A stretch of DNA of 64,000 nucleotides, taken from Streptomyces sp. NBC_01460 (GTDB lineage: Bacteria; Actinomycetota; Actinomycetes; Streptomycetales; Streptomycetaceae). The stretch is taken from NCBI RefSeq assembly GCF_036227405.1, contig NZ_CP109473.1, positions 2,356,001 through 2,420,000 on the forward strand. Direction: 5' to 3'. This document shows positions 51,471 through 59,817 of the stretch, piece by piece. The notes beneath the pieces are model-generated. The model searched no databases, was not told where the DNA came from, and saw nothing but the letters and a program-made list of their open reading frames with translations. The first letter of the stretch is position 1. Each line of letters begins with the position of its first letter. Both the position numbers and the translations under genes were made by a program.

Positions 51471-51962
51471 TCACTCGGGGCGGGCCGCCACCGGCCGTCC
51501 GGCGGCGGTCCACCGGTAGAGCACGTCCGGCTCCTTCTCCTCGTTGCGGCCGCCGTCGTCGTACGCCACGGCGACGAAGCCGTGCCGCTCGTAGAAGGCG
51601 CGCGCGCCGGTGTTTCGCTGGAACGTGTACAGGCTCAGCTCCCCGCGCGAAGCCTCCTTCACCTGCTCCAGCAACCGGGTCCCGATGCCCTGCCGCAGGG
51701 TGTCCGGCCTGAGATAGAGCTGGTCGAGCTCGTCCCCGTCCAGGGAGGCGAAACCCAGCAGTTCCCCCGCCGCCCCCTCGGCCACCCACACCCTGGTGCC
51801 GGGCAGCAGCACATGGGTGATCCAGGCGAGGGTGTCCTCGTCGCTGTGCACCCGTGCCAGTCCGGGCAGCGCCGCCTCCCGTGAGGCGAGGAAGACGCGG
51901 GTGATCCCCTCCGCGTCCCCCGCGTTCGCCGCCCGCAGCCGTACGGACGGGTCCTGAGCCAT
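51471..51962 (-). CDS. GNAT-family N-acetyltransferase
   Basis: The 163-residue acetyltransferase has the opening VRLRAANAGDAEGITRVFLASREAALPGL. Its CoA-binding motif A reads LYLRPDTLRQGIGTRLLEQVKE and motif B LYTFQRNTGARAFYERHGFVAV. ATG at 51960-51962. The substrate is unknown. It converges with the glycosyltransferase. The short gap carries only weak GC-rich repeats. Confidence 0.9.
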   Translation of the reverse strand: MAQDPSVRLRAANAGDAEGITRVFLASREAALPGLARVHSDEDTLAWITHVLLPGTRVWVAEGAAGELLGFASLDGDELDQLYLRPDTLRQGIGTRLLEQVKEASRGELSLYTFQRNTGARAFYERHGFVAVAYDDGGRNEEKEPDVLYRWTAAGRPVAARPE

Positions 51963-52037
51963 CGTGTCGCTCCCCCTCGCCGGTGAACGCACAGGTATAC
52001 CAGGGGCCTTCACCGAGGACTGCACCCCGTCCCGTCC

Positions 52038-52081
52038 GCGCGTCAGAGGCCTGTCATGACCGGTGCCCGGCGCGTCAGAGG
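52038..52081. promoter_or_regulatory. Direct repeats GCGCGTCAGAGG around a GTCATGAC palindrome
   Basis: GCGCGTCAGAGG occurs at 52038-52049 and identically at 52070-52081, 32 bp apart (about three helical turns). The 8-bp palindrome GTCATGAC lies between them at 52053-52060. They lie about 80-120 bp upstream of the Usp gene and could be its activator site. The function is unproven. Confidence 0.4.
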
Positions 52082-52161
52082 ACCGTCAGGGCCGTGGCCC
52101 GGTGGCCGCTCCCGCACTGTGATGGGGAGGACGGTGCGGCGATCGGGAGAGGCGGGCGTCC

Positions 52162-52629
52162 ATGCGGCCCAGAGTGGTGGTCGGGGTGAGCGGGAGGCCC
52201 GGAGGCCTGACGGCACTGCGCCGGGCGGCCGCCGAAGCCCGCCTGAGGGAGGCGGAGTTGTGGGCGGTCCTCGCCTGGGACGTCCCCGGGGCCGGTCTCG
52301 GCGGCCGGCAGGGCGCCGGCCTCGGGCCCTCGCTCCTCCTCTGCCGCGCGGACGCCGCCGTGCGGCTGCGCTCGGCTCTCACCGCGGCCTTCGGCGCGAC
52401 CGGGGCCGGGGTGCCGGTCGCCGGGCGGGCCGTCCGGGGCACCCCCGGAGCCGTACTGGTGGACATGGCCGGCGCCGGGGACTGCCTGCTCGTGGTCGGG
52501 GCCGGCCCTCGCGGCGCGCTGCACCGCTGCCTGCGGCCGTCCGTGGCCCGCTACTGCGTGGCCCGCGCGCCGTGCCCCGTACTCGCCGTGCCGGACGCCC
52601 GGGAACTCGTGGGCCGGGACGGCGTGTGA
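52162..52629 (+). CDS. Universal stress protein (UspA) family protein
   Basis: The 155-residue single-domain Usp protein starts RVVVGVSGRPGGLTALRRAAAEAR and ends with the nucleotide-loop region LLVVGAGPRGALHRCLRPSVARYCVARAPCPVLAVPD. The usual ATP motif G-2x-G-9x-G(S/T) is only loosely kept (GAGPRG, then SVARYC), so ATP binding is uncertain. In Streptomyces, Usp proteins are linked to dormancy and redox stress. ATG at 52162. Confidence 0.87.
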   Translation: MRPRVVVGVSGRPGGLTALRRAAAEARLREAELWAVLAWDVPGAGLGGRQGAGLGPSLLLCRADAAVRLRSALTAAFGATGAGVPVAGRAVRGTPGAVLVDMAGAGDCLLVVGAGPRGALHRCLRPSVARYCVARAPCPVLAVPDARELVGRDGV

Positions 52630-52707
52630 CTCCGCCGACGCGCCGGGGGGAGCGTTGCATAATGCGGCCGGAGGCAACGCCGACCCCCCACCCCGAGGAG
52701 TTCAGCA

Positions 52708-53136
52708 GTGGCTTTGACCCGCGAAGAGCGTGAGCAGTTCCTGGCCGAACCGCACGTCGCCGCCCTGGCCGTGGACGCCCAGGAGGAGGGGCGGGCCCCG
52801 CTCACCGTGCCGATCTGGTACGGGTACGAACCCGGCGGCGACCTGTGGATCATGACGGGGCGTGACTCCCGCAAGGGGACCTCCATCGCCGCGTCGGGCC
52901 GCTTCAGCATGATGGTCGACCGCGTCACGCCCACCGTCCGCTACGTCTCCGTCGAGGGCCCCGTCGTGTCCACGGTCCCCGCCACACGTGACCTGCTGGT
53001 GGAGATCTCGTCGCGCTACCTGCCCGCCGAGAAGGTCGAGGGCTACGTCGACTTCGCCTGGACGGCACACGGCGAGCAGGTCGTCATCCACATGCGCCCC
53101 CAGCACTGGCTCAGCTCCGATCTGGGCGAGGCCTGA
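52708..53136 (+). CDS. PPOX-class F420- or flavin-dependent oxidoreductase
   Basis: This 142-residue split-barrel protein of the pyridoxamine-phosphate-oxidase/FDOR superfamily has VAALAVDAQEEGRAPLTVPIWYGYEPGGDLWIMTG in outline. RKGTSIAASGRFSMMVD and YVSVEGPV follow, where cofactor phosphate residues lie. Small actinobacterial members often bind F420; the F420 reductase at 18043 makes that reasonable. ATG at 52708 has GAGGAG upstream. The substrate is unknown; FMN or heme binding cannot be excluded. Confidence 0.88.
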   Translation: MALTREEREQFLAEPHVAALAVDAQEEGRAPLTVPIWYGYEPGGDLWIMTGRDSRKGTSIAASGRFSMMVDRVTPTVRYVSVEGPVVSTVPATRDLLVEISSRYLPAEKVEGYVDFAWTAHGEQVVIHMRPQHWLSSDLGEA

Positions 53137-53598
53137 GCGGTCGCCCGGTCCACCGCCGGGCCGGGCCGGACTCCGAGGACCGCGGCGCCCGGCCGTCGCG
53201 CGTCCGGACCCACTCCGCCCTCATGCTGGTGACGCAGGGGGCGCCGGTGAAGGTGACATCGCGTCACCCGCACCCCCGGAACCGCACCGGGAGCGGCCCG
53301 AAGTGAGCCGCCCGGGCGGGACGCGGCGCCCCGCGGTGATCCGCGTGAGGAACCGGGGCATTCGGGCACCGAACCCGCTTCCCCACCCCTCCCGGGCATC
53401 GGATGAATCGTTCATTCCGATAGGAATTCTTGCTTCCGATCTTGTGGCATAGATCGTTTAGGCTCTGGGCAGCATCAGGTCGCACATGATGAGCCATCAA
53501 TTTGTGGCTCAAAACGCGCACTTAGAGTCAATGGGCGTCAATCCCGATCGCCCGGTCGCAGGGCGGGGGCCTGTGAATCGTCTCAAGAGAGGACGCCA
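53137..53598. other. 462-bp region upstream of the terpene cyclase, with A/T-rich promoter zone and dyads
   Basis: No gene is supported. From about 53400 to 53530 the sequence becomes distinctly A/T-rich. It contains the dyad ATGAA-TCG-TTCAT (53403-53415), a repeated TTCCGAT (53415-53421 and 53434-53440) and the inverted repeat TGAGCCA-N8-TGGCTCA (53490-53511). This is probably the promoter and operator of the cyclase, with a leader of roughly 100 nt. Confidence 0.55.
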
Positions 53599-54630
53599 AT
53601 GCCGCAGGACGTCACGTTCGACCTTCCCTTCGAGGCCCCGGTGAGCGAGCACCTCGCCCACGCCCGCGAGCGCCACCTGCGCTGGGTGTGGGAGACGGGC
53701 CTGGTGCGCAGCCAGGCGGGGTTCGAGGAGTACCAGTCCTGGGACCTGCCCCAGGCGGCGGCGCGGACGTACCCCTACGCCTCGGCCGACGACATGGTCG
53801 TCCTGATGAACTGGTTCTCCCTGGCCTTCCTCTTCGACGACCAGTTCGACGCCGGGAGCCCCGATCGCGCGGACCGCATAGCGGAGGTCGCACGGGAGCT
53901 GATAGCCACCCCGCTGCGCCCCGCCGGGACGGCTCCGCGCGTGGTCTGCCCGATCACCACCGCCTGGGCCGAGGTGTGGGCCCAGCTCTCGGACGGCATG
54001 TCCCTGGCCTGGCGGACGCGGTTCGCCGCCTCGTGGGGGCGCTTCCTCGTGGCCCACACCGAGGAGGTCGACCTGGCGGCCAAGGGCCGCGCCGGGACGC
54101 TCGGCATAGAGGAGTACGCGGAGTTCCGCCGCCGGACCGTGGGCATCCACCACAGCATCGACGCGGGTGAACGCAGCCGCGGCTTCGAGGTGCCGGCGCA
54201 GGTGCAGGCCCACGACCTGATGGTCAGGATGCGGGATCTGGCCGCGGACACCATCGGCTTCATGAACGACATCCACTCCTTCGAGCGGGAGAAGCGCCGG
54301 GGCGACGGCCACAACCTCATCGCCGTACTGCACCGCGAGCGTGGCGGCACCTGGGAGGAGGCCGCGGACGAGGCGTACCGGATGACCACGGAGTGCCTCG
54401 ACGCGTACCTGGCGCTCGAGGCGCACGTCCCGGTGATGTGCGAGGAGCTCGGCCTCGGCTCCGAGCAGCGCGCGCAGGTGCGGATGGGCGTGGAGGCCAT
54501 CCAGCACTGGATCAGCGGCAACTACGAGTGGGCACTGACCTCGGGCCGCTACGCCGCCGCGAAGGAGGGCCCGGCAGCGACGGCGGAGCTGGCGGGACGC
54601 GGATCCCTGGACGATCTGCTCGCCGTCTGA
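53599..54630 (+). CDS. Class I terpene cyclase (sesquiterpene synthase type)
   Basis: This 343-residue cytosolic enzyme cyclises a linear prenyl diphosphate, most likely farnesyl diphosphate. The aspartate-rich motif DDQFD is at residues 80-84 and the NSE triad NDIHSFERE at 223-231. The effector Arg region FRRRT is near 176-180 and the C-terminal RY pair is in TSGRYA. Length matches bacterial mono/sesquiterpene synthases. ATG at 53599 has AAGAGAGGA upstream. It converges with a conservon P450 58 bp from its stop, so the terpene could be that enzyme's substrate. The product cannot be predicted by eye. Confidence 0.93.
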   Translation: MPQDVTFDLPFEAPVSEHLAHARERHLRWVWETGLVRSQAGFEEYQSWDLPQAAARTYPYASADDMVVLMNWFSLAFLFDDQFDAGSPDRADRIAEVARELIATPLRPAGTAPRVVCPITTAWAEVWAQLSDGMSLAWRTRFAASWGRFLVAHTEEVDLAAKGRAGTLGIEEYAEFRRRTVGIHHSIDAGERSRGFEVPAQVQAHDLMVRMRDLAADTIGFMNDIHSFEREKRRGDGHNLIAVLHRERGGTWEEAADEAYRMTTECLDAYLALEAHVPVMCEELGLGSEQRAQVRMGVEAIQHWISGNYEWALTSGRYAAAKEGPAATAELAGRGSLDDLLAV

Positions 54631-54687
54631 CACACCGTTCCCGCCCGGCCTGGGGTACGGCCGGGCGGGAACGGGGGGTCGCGGGCC

Positions 54688-55953
54688 TCAGACGGTCTGC
54701 GCGGCGAACTCGACCGGAAGGGCGTCCAGACGCGCCTCCCAGGTGGAGGCGGTCGAGGTGAGTTCGCCGGCGGGCACGGCCAGGCGGAGTCCCGGCAGCC
54801 GGTGCAGCAGGGCGTCGACGGCGGTCTCGATGATCGCCTGGCCGATGTTCTGGCCGGGGCATTCGTGCGGACCGCCGCTGAACGCGAGGTGCGACTGGTT
54901 GCCGTGGACGGACACACCGGCGTCCGGCCGGATGTCCGGGTCGAGGTTGCCCGCGGCGAGCCCGAGCACCAGCAGGTCGCCCTCCTTGATCTGCGTCCCG
55001 CCGAGCTCGAGGTCCGCGGTGGCGAAGCGCCCCGGGAGGACCGCCAGGGGCGGGGTGTTCCACATGACCTCCTCGACGACCTCGGAGACGGCCCGCTGGC
55101 CGCTGACGAGTCCCGCGAGACGGGAGGAGTCGGTGAGGATCAGCTCCAGCACCCTGGCCAGCAGGTTGCTGGTCGTGGTGTGCGCGGTGATCAGCACCAG
55201 CCGCAGGTGGCTGAGGATCTCGCCCTCGTCCAGGCCCGCGGCGTGATCGAGCAGTCCGGTCGTGAAGTCGGGTCCTGGCTCGGCCCGTTTGCGCTCGGTG
55301 AGCTCCGCGAGGATCTGCATGATGCGGTCGTTGTGCGCGAGGGCGTCCGGGCCGCCCTTGATGACCTGGGCGCAGGAGACCGCGAGGCTGCGCCCCTCGG
55401 CCGCCGGGAGTCCGAAGAGCCGCGTCAGGACGAGCATCGGCAGGTACTCGGCGTACTCGCCCACCAGGTCCGCGGCGCCCTTCCCGGCGAACGCGTCGAT
55501 CTGCTTGTTCGCGAAGTGGGTGACATGGCGCCGGATACCGCGTCCCGCGAGGGTGTCCAGGTTGTCGGTGACGGCCCGGCGCAGCCTGCGGTGCGGTTCT
55601 CCGTCCTGGGAGACGCAGTCGGGCCGCCAGCCGAGCATCTGGATCAGCGGCGAGGTCTCCTCGACTCCCCCGTCCTTCCAGTCCTGCCAGATGCGCGAGT
55701 CCCGGCTGAACTGGAGGGGGTTGTCGAGCACCCGCCGGCTCTCGCGGTAGCCGAGGACCAGCCAGGCGCGGACGTCTCCCTCCAGGAGTACGGGCGCCAC
55801 GGCTCCGTGTTCCTTGCGCAGCCGCCCGTAGATGCCCTGCGGGTCGAGCGCCGCGTCCGGCCCGTAGAGCCGGGTGAGTCCGTCGGCCCCTCCGTGCACG
55901 ACGGGGCAGCCGCGGGGGGCGTCCGTGTCGTCCATCCGGTGTTCGTCGGTCAT
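54688..55953 (-). CDS. Conservon cytochrome P450 without ExxR, CYP157-like
   Basis: The 421-residue P450 fold has heme loop FSGGPHECPGQNIG with Cys365. The K-helix site that should read ExxR reads EEVMW, with Trp298 in place of Arg. The I-helix motif AGxE/DTT reads TAHTTT, lacking the usual acid. Loss of ExxR is a described trait of the Streptomyces CYP157 family, whose members lie in conservons. ATG at 55951-55953 overlaps the cvnD stop (ATGA), so it is the last gene of the conservon operon. Electron donors are unknown, and catalysis may be altered or absent. Confidence 0.93.
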   Translation of the reverse strand: MTDEHRMDDTDAPRGCPVVHGGADGLTRLYGPDAALDPQGIYGRLRKEHGAVAPVLLEGDVRAWLVLGYRESRRVLDNPLQFSRDSRIWQDWKDGGVEETSPLIQMLGWRPDCVSQDGEPHRRLRRAVTDNLDTLAGRGIRRHVTHFANKQIDAFAGKGAADLVGEYAEYLPMLVLTRLFGLPAAEGRSLAVSCAQVIKGGPDALAHNDRIMQILAELTERKRAEPGPDFTTGLLDHAAGLDEGEILSHLRLVLITAHTTTSNLLARVLELILTDSSRLAGLVSGQRAVSEVVEEVMWNTPPLAVLPGRFATADLELGGTQIKEGDLLVLGLAAGNLDPDIRPDAGVSVHGNQSHLAFSGGPHECPGQNIGQAIIETAVDALLHRLPGLRLAVPAGELTSTASTWEARLDALPVEFAAQTV

Positions 55954-56558
55954 CGGGGCTCCAGAGCGACGGCGGAGCGTGCCTTGAGATGGCGTATCAG
56001 CGCGATCAGCACGTCCCGGCTGGAGGTCCGGTCGCGGGCGTCGCAGGTCACGACCGGGGTGTGCTCGGGGATGTCCAGGGCGTCGCGGATCTCCTCGACC
56101 GGATGGTCCTTGGAGTCCGGGAACACGTTCAGGGCGATGACGAAGGGCACGTTCTGCCGCTCCATCTCCTCGATGGCCCGGAAGCTGGAGGCGAGCCGCC
56201 GGGTGTCCACCAGGACCACGGCCCCCAGGGCGCCCTTGAACAGGCCGTTCCACAGGAACCAGAAGCGTTCCTGTCCCGGTGTCCCGAACAGGTACAGCAC
56301 CAGCTCCTCGTTGATGCCGATCTTGCCGAAGTCGAGGCTGACGGTGGTCTCCTGCTTGTCCGCCACCCCGATCAGGTCGTCGACGTCCACGCTGGCCTGC
56401 GTCAGCGTCTCCTCGGTGGTGAGCGGCTTGATGTCGCTGACCGAGCGCACCAGGGTGGTCTTTCCGGTGCCGAAACCGCCGGCGATCATCACCTTCACCG
56501 AGCGGGTGCCGTCTCCGGCCGTCTGCCGGCCGGGTTGGTCAAAGCCTTTGAAGTCCAC
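55950..56558 (-). CDS. cvnD: Conservon small GTPase-like protein
   Basis: This 202-residue MglA/Ras-like protein of the GPN/ATP-GTP-binding Cvn group has P-loop GGFGTGKTTLV. The switch-2 motif is FGTPGQERFWFLW (DxxG replaced by GTPG), and the specificity region ALNVFPDSK is followed by VVTCDARD. It is expected to bind GTP and to cycle on a membrane complex with CvnA-C. GTG at 56556-56558 overlaps cvnC by 20 bp. Its stop overlaps the P450 start. Confidence 0.93.
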   Translation of the reverse strand: MDFKGFDQPGRQTAGDGTRSVKVMIAGGFGTGKTTLVRSVSDIKPLTTEETLTQASVDVDDLIGVADKQETTVSLDFGKIGINEELVLYLFGTPGQERFWFLWNGLFKGALGAVVLVDTRRLASSFRAIEEMERQNVPFVIALNVFPDSKDHPVEEIRDALDIPEHTPVVTCDARDRTSSRDVLIALIRHLKARSAVALEPR

Positions 56559-56910
56559 TGAGTACCTCCTCGAGGAGCGCCAGGTCGGGCCCGCGGCCGG
56601 CGTCCGACGCCGGAATGGGATCGCGGGCCTCGACGCGGCCTGCGTCCAGCAGATCGGCCAGCAGCACCGCGAGAATGTTGAAGGGCAACCCGAGGTGGGC
56701 GCCGAGTTCGGCCACCGACAGCGGATCGCGGCAGCGCCGGAGGATCTCCTCGTGTTCGTGCTGCAGGCCGGTCCCGGCCGCGGCACGGGAGGTGATGAGG
56801 GTCGCCACGTCCAGGGTCGCCGCCGAACCCCCCGGTCCGCTGCGCCCCCCGGTGAGGACGTAGTAGCGCTCGAGACCGGGCGGGTCCGTGGGACGGCGGG
56901 GACCACTCAT
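56539..56910 (-). CDS. cvnC: Conservon DUF742 winged-helix protein
   Basis: This 123-residue DUF742 protein has RYYVLTGGRSG near the N terminus, then ATLDVATLITSRA and HEEILRRCRDPLSVAELGAHLGLPFNILAVLLADLLDAG, a helix-turn-helix-like fold. The C terminus is LALLEEVLSGLQRL. ATG at 56908-56910 overlaps the cvnB stop. It is thought to bridge the histidine-kinase-like CvnA and the GTPase CvnD; DNA binding has not been settled for the family. Confidence 0.93.
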   Translation of the reverse strand: MSGPRRPTDPPGLERYYVLTGGRSGPGGSAATLDVATLITSRAAAGTGLQHEHEEILRRCRDPLSVAELGAHLGLPFNILAVLLADLLDAGRVEARDPIPASDAGRGPDLALLEEVLSGLQRL

Positions 56911-57317
56911 CCAGAGTGCTCCTCCAGGCGCGGGCTGGTGCCGAGGAGCTCACCCATCCTGCGTGCCAGGTCTCTCATCTGGTGTCCGAGCAGGCCCTGG
57001 TCGAGCCCTTCCCTGGCCAGCACCCCGAGGTACGTCTCCACGCCGGCCCGCACCACGAAGAGGTGCCCGCCGTCGACCTCGATCATCGCCAGCCGGAGCT
57101 GCCCCGCGTACGTGGGGAACTGCTCGGCGACGGGCTGTGCCAGCGCCTGCAGCCCGGCGACCACCGCCGCGAAGCGGTCCACGTCGTCCGGATCGTCGGC
57201 ACCGTAGGAGGTGATGGCCTTGCCGTCGCTGGATGCGACGAGGGCGAAGCGGATCTCGCGGATGCTCTCCGTCAGATCCCGGAGCGCCCAGCTCACGTCG
57301 GTTCCCTGTTGCGTCAT
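56907..57317 (-). CDS. cvnB: Conservon roadblock/LC7 protein
   Basis: The 136-residue roadblock/LC7 domain protein has LRDLTESIREIRFALVASSDGKAITSYG, VVAGLQALAQPVAEQF and GHLFVVRAGVETYLGVLA. Such proteins act as regulators of Ras-like GTPases (here CvnD), as MglB does for MglA. It starts 5 nt after the cvnA stop and overlaps cvnC by 4 nt. Confidence 0.94.
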   Translation of the reverse strand: MTQQGTDVSWALRDLTESIREIRFALVASSDGKAITSYGADDPDDVDRFAAVVAGLQALAQPVAEQFPTYAGQLRLAMIEVDGGHLFVVRAGVETYLGVLAREGLDQGLLGHQMRDLARRMGELLGTSPRLEEHSG

Positions 57318-57322
57318 GTGGA

Positions 57323-59035
57323 CTAGTCGCTCTCTTCAGTGCGGTGGTACGCGCGGCCGGCAGTCGTCTCGCGTGCGCCCGGGGCGGCGTCCGCGGTCCT
57401 CTCCTCCGGCGGGGCGCTCTCACGCCCGGCCGTGGCGAAGGCGGCGAGGCCGGCGAACGAAGCGTCCGGGGGCACGGGGGCCATGGGCTCCGGCGCCCGT
57501 CCGCCGGCGTCCGTCCGGGCGGCCGGCGCGTCGGTCCGCCTGCTCCTGCGTCTCGGCAGACCGCCGGGTGTGGTGTCCATGGGGTCGCCGGCTCCGGTGC
57601 TCTCCACCGGGGCGGCGGTCCCCGCCGGGGCGGGGACGGGCTCCGCCCTCTCCACGACGGGCCTGGCCGGCTCGGTGACGGGGGCGGACAGATGGCTGAA
57701 GTACTTGTGGGGAACCACGACGACCACGGAGGTGCCGAGCCACGGGGAGTCCGCGAAGGTGACCCTGATGCCGTAGCGGCGGGCCAGGGCGCCCACCACG
57801 CGCAGACCGAGGTTGGCGTCCTCCGAGATGCCGCCGAGGCCGGGGCCCTTCGAGGTGCCCGCGATGGCCTGTTCCGCCTCGCGCTTCCGCTCGTCGCTCA
57901 GCCCCTTGCCCGCGTCCTGGATCTCGATGCCGACACCGTTGGGCACCTCCTTGCCGGAGACGACCACGGGCTCGGTGGGCGGCGAGTAGCGTGCCGCGTT
58001 GTCCAGGAGGTGGGCGAAGATCAGGGTGAGGTGGTCCACCAGGCCGCCGTCGACGCCGAGTTCCGGCAGGTGACGCACCTGGATGCGGTTGAAGTCCTTG
58101 ATGCGGCCGATGCCGCCCCGGACCACGCTGAGCAGCCGCTGGGGCTCCTGCCACTGGCGCCCGGGCCGGTCCGAACCACCGAGTACACCGATGCTGGCCG
58201 CGAGGCAGTCGGCGGGGCCGATCTCCTGGTCCAGCTCCATGAGTCCCTGGGCGACCGCGGGGAGCCGCCCGTGCTCGCCCTGCATCTCGTGCAGCCGGCC
58301 GCGGAGCCGGCCCGTCAGCACGTGGATCCGGCTGCCGATGCCGACCACGGCCTGCTCGGCGGACGTGGAACGATTCAGCTCCTCCTCGACACGGAGCAGC
58401 GCGGTCCGCAGGACCTTGCGCAGCGCGGCGCGCAGTTCCGGGCTCGCGTCGGCCTCCTGGCCGACCTCCGCCAGGATGTCGTCGATGGACTCGCCGTCCC
58501 GGAGCCGCTCGACCGCTTCGGGGAGGTGGTTCTCGCCGAGCCGGGCGACGACGGCCTGCTGGAGCGCGAGCCGCTCCTCCGTGTCGTCGGCCCGTGCGGC
58601 GATCGCGGCCTCGTAGGCCTGCGTGCGTTCTGCGACCTCGGCCTCGTAGGCCTGCGCGTGTTCCGCGAACCGGGCCTCGAAGTGAGCCGCCTGTTCGCCC
58701 AGTCGTGCTTCCAGCGCCGATCGCTCGGACGCGAATCTCTGCTCCCGGCCGCGTACGTCGGCGTACAGCTGCTGGGAGTGCTCGGCCTGCGCGGAGCGAT
58801 GCTGCTCGCCCGCGCGGCGGAGCTGGGACCGGGTGCGGATCAGGAGCCGCACGCAGACCGTGCCGGCGACGGTGACCGCCGCGCCCGCGAACGTCGCGGG
58901 TATCTGGACCTCTTCGGGTCCCGCCACCGCCGTGACGACGGTTCCTGCTCCTAAGGCCAGCGGCATCAGCCACCAGCCGAACCAGGCGACCGGAGCGCGT
59001 GCCGCTGGGGGTGGAGTGGCAAGTTCCATCTGCAT
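57323..59035 (-). CDS. cvnA: Conservon sensor histidine-kinase-like protein
   Basis: This 570-residue membrane protein has two N-terminal helices (about 18-40 and 47-67). A coiled coil of about 100 residues follows (repeated RTQAYEA-type heptads). The ATPase domain has N-box HLLDNAARYSPPTEP near residue 350, DAGKGLSD and GLGLRVVG-type box (NLGLRVVGALARRYG). The Pro/Ala-rich C-terminal tail is long. The phospho-acceptor His region is not the standard H-box, as usual for CvnA. ATG at 59033-59035 is chosen; a Met two residues later is equivalent. It heads the five-gene operon. Confidence 0.93.
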   Translation of the reverse strand: MQMELATPPPAARAPVAWFGWWLMPLALGAGTVVTAVAGPEEVQIPATFAGAAVTVAGTVCVRLLIRTRSQLRRAGEQHRSAQAEHSQQLYADVRGREQRFASERSALEARLGEQAAHFEARFAEHAQAYEAEVAERTQAYEAAIAARADDTEERLALQQAVVARLGENHLPEAVERLRDGESIDDILAEVGQEADASPELRAALRKVLRTALLRVEEELNRSTSAEQAVVGIGSRIHVLTGRLRGRLHEMQGEHGRLPAVAQGLMELDQEIGPADCLAASIGVLGGSDRPGRQWQEPQRLLSVVRGGIGRIKDFNRIQVRHLPELGVDGGLVDHLTLIFAHLLDNAARYSPPTEPVVVSGKEVPNGVGIEIQDAGKGLSDERKREAEQAIAGTSKGPGLGGISEDANLGLRVVGALARRYGIRVTFADSPWLGTSVVVVVPHKYFSHLSAPVTEPARPVVERAEPVPAPAGTAAPVESTGAGDPMDTTPGGLPRRRSRRTDAPAARTDAGGRAPEPMAPVPPDASFAGLAAFATAGRESAPPEERTADAAPGARETTAGRAYHRTEESD

Positions 59036-59379
59036 CCTTCGAGAGCAACACTTTCGAACGGGGGCGGTGCGGGCGGCGCCCGTGGGGAGCGCGCAGCATC
59101 GCGGCGGCTGAGTGACTTCACGTCAACTCGCCGCGCCGCAGAGGAGCCTATCGGGTTCCGGATCCAATTGATCAACCGTCCTCCGCATACCGGGAGGTAT
59201 TCGATCATGCTCTGGCCGGAACCTTCCGGTCGTGGTGGCTCGCACCCCTTGAACAGCACCGGTTCCCCGTCCGGCCCGACCACCGGAAGCCGGACGCAGC
59301 TGGCCGGAAGGTGCGGAAGCGGCCGCTCCGGGCGAAGGCCCCGGAGACACCCGCCCCCGCCTCCGGTTCCGCTTCCGCC
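59036..59379. other. 344-bp region upstream of the conservon
   Basis: No gene is supported. The half next to cvnA holds a probable promoter (see 59145-59175). The half near the SnoaL-like gene is GC-rich with repeated CCGGAA-type elements (for example CCGGAACCTTCCGG at 59217-59230), and holds no strong terminator for the minus-strand SnoaL-like gene. Confidence 0.4.
59145..59175 (-). promoter_or_regulatory. Candidate promoter of the cvn operon
   Basis: Read on the minus strand, TTGATC (59170-59175) and TAGGCT (59145-59150) are 19 bp apart in the only A/T-rich stretch upstream of cvnA. They resemble -35 and Streptomyces-type -10 (TAGxxT) boxes. The leader would be about 100 nt. The spacing is slightly long, so this is tentative. 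Confidence 0.4.
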
Positions 59380-59805
59380 TCAGCCGGCGTCGGGCACCAG
59401 GCCGTCGGCGACCAGGCCCGCGAGGACCGCCTCACCCAGGGCGTGCACCGCGGACTGCGGGCGGACCATCACGGTGAACTCGTCGATCCTGCCCTCCTCG
59501 TCGAACTGGAGCAGGTCGATCCCGTGGATCTGCTTGCCGTTCACCGTGGCCCGGAAGACGAGGATCGCCGACGGGGCGTCCGCACCGCCGTCGCCGGACT
59601 CGGCCGCGCCCTCGAACTCCCCGACGTAGCGGAAGTCCTCGAAGGTGCGCAGCAGGACACCGAAGAGCCCCGACACCATGGCCTTCCCCTCGAAGGGGGT
59701 GAACTTCACCGGGCTGTGGAGCCGGATGTCCTCGGTGAACAGGTCGTCCAGCGCTGCGAGATCGTGCTTCTCGACAGCGGCGCGGAAGCGTTCGGCGGTC
59801 TCCAT
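59380..59805 (-). CDS. SnoaL/NTF2-like protein
   Basis: The 141-residue cone-fold protein has ERFRAAVEKHDLAALDDLFTEDIRLHSPVKFTPFEGK at the N terminus. GKQIHGIDLLQFDEEGRIDEFTVMVRP, typical of SnoaL-like and ketosteroid-isomerase-like folds, follows. No catalytic role can be assigned; members include polyketide cyclases, hydratases and binding proteins. ATG at 59803-59805. It is divergent from a PadR gene across an 86-bp gap that holds a large dyad, so it is probably that regulator's target. Confidence 0.9.
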   Translation of the reverse strand: METAERFRAAVEKHDLAALDDLFTEDIRLHSPVKFTPFEGKAMVSGLFGVLLRTFEDFRYVGEFEGAAESGDGGADAPSAILVFRATVNGKQIHGIDLLQFDEEGRIDEFTVMVRPQSAVHALGEAVLAGLVADGLVPDAG

Positions 59806-59817
59806 GACCTCTCCTCT

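Noticed and set aside
53264..53521. An 85-codon open frame on the minus strand upstream of the terpene cyclase
   Set aside because: It spans the A/T-rich promoter zone, has no ribosome site and no recognisable protein features.
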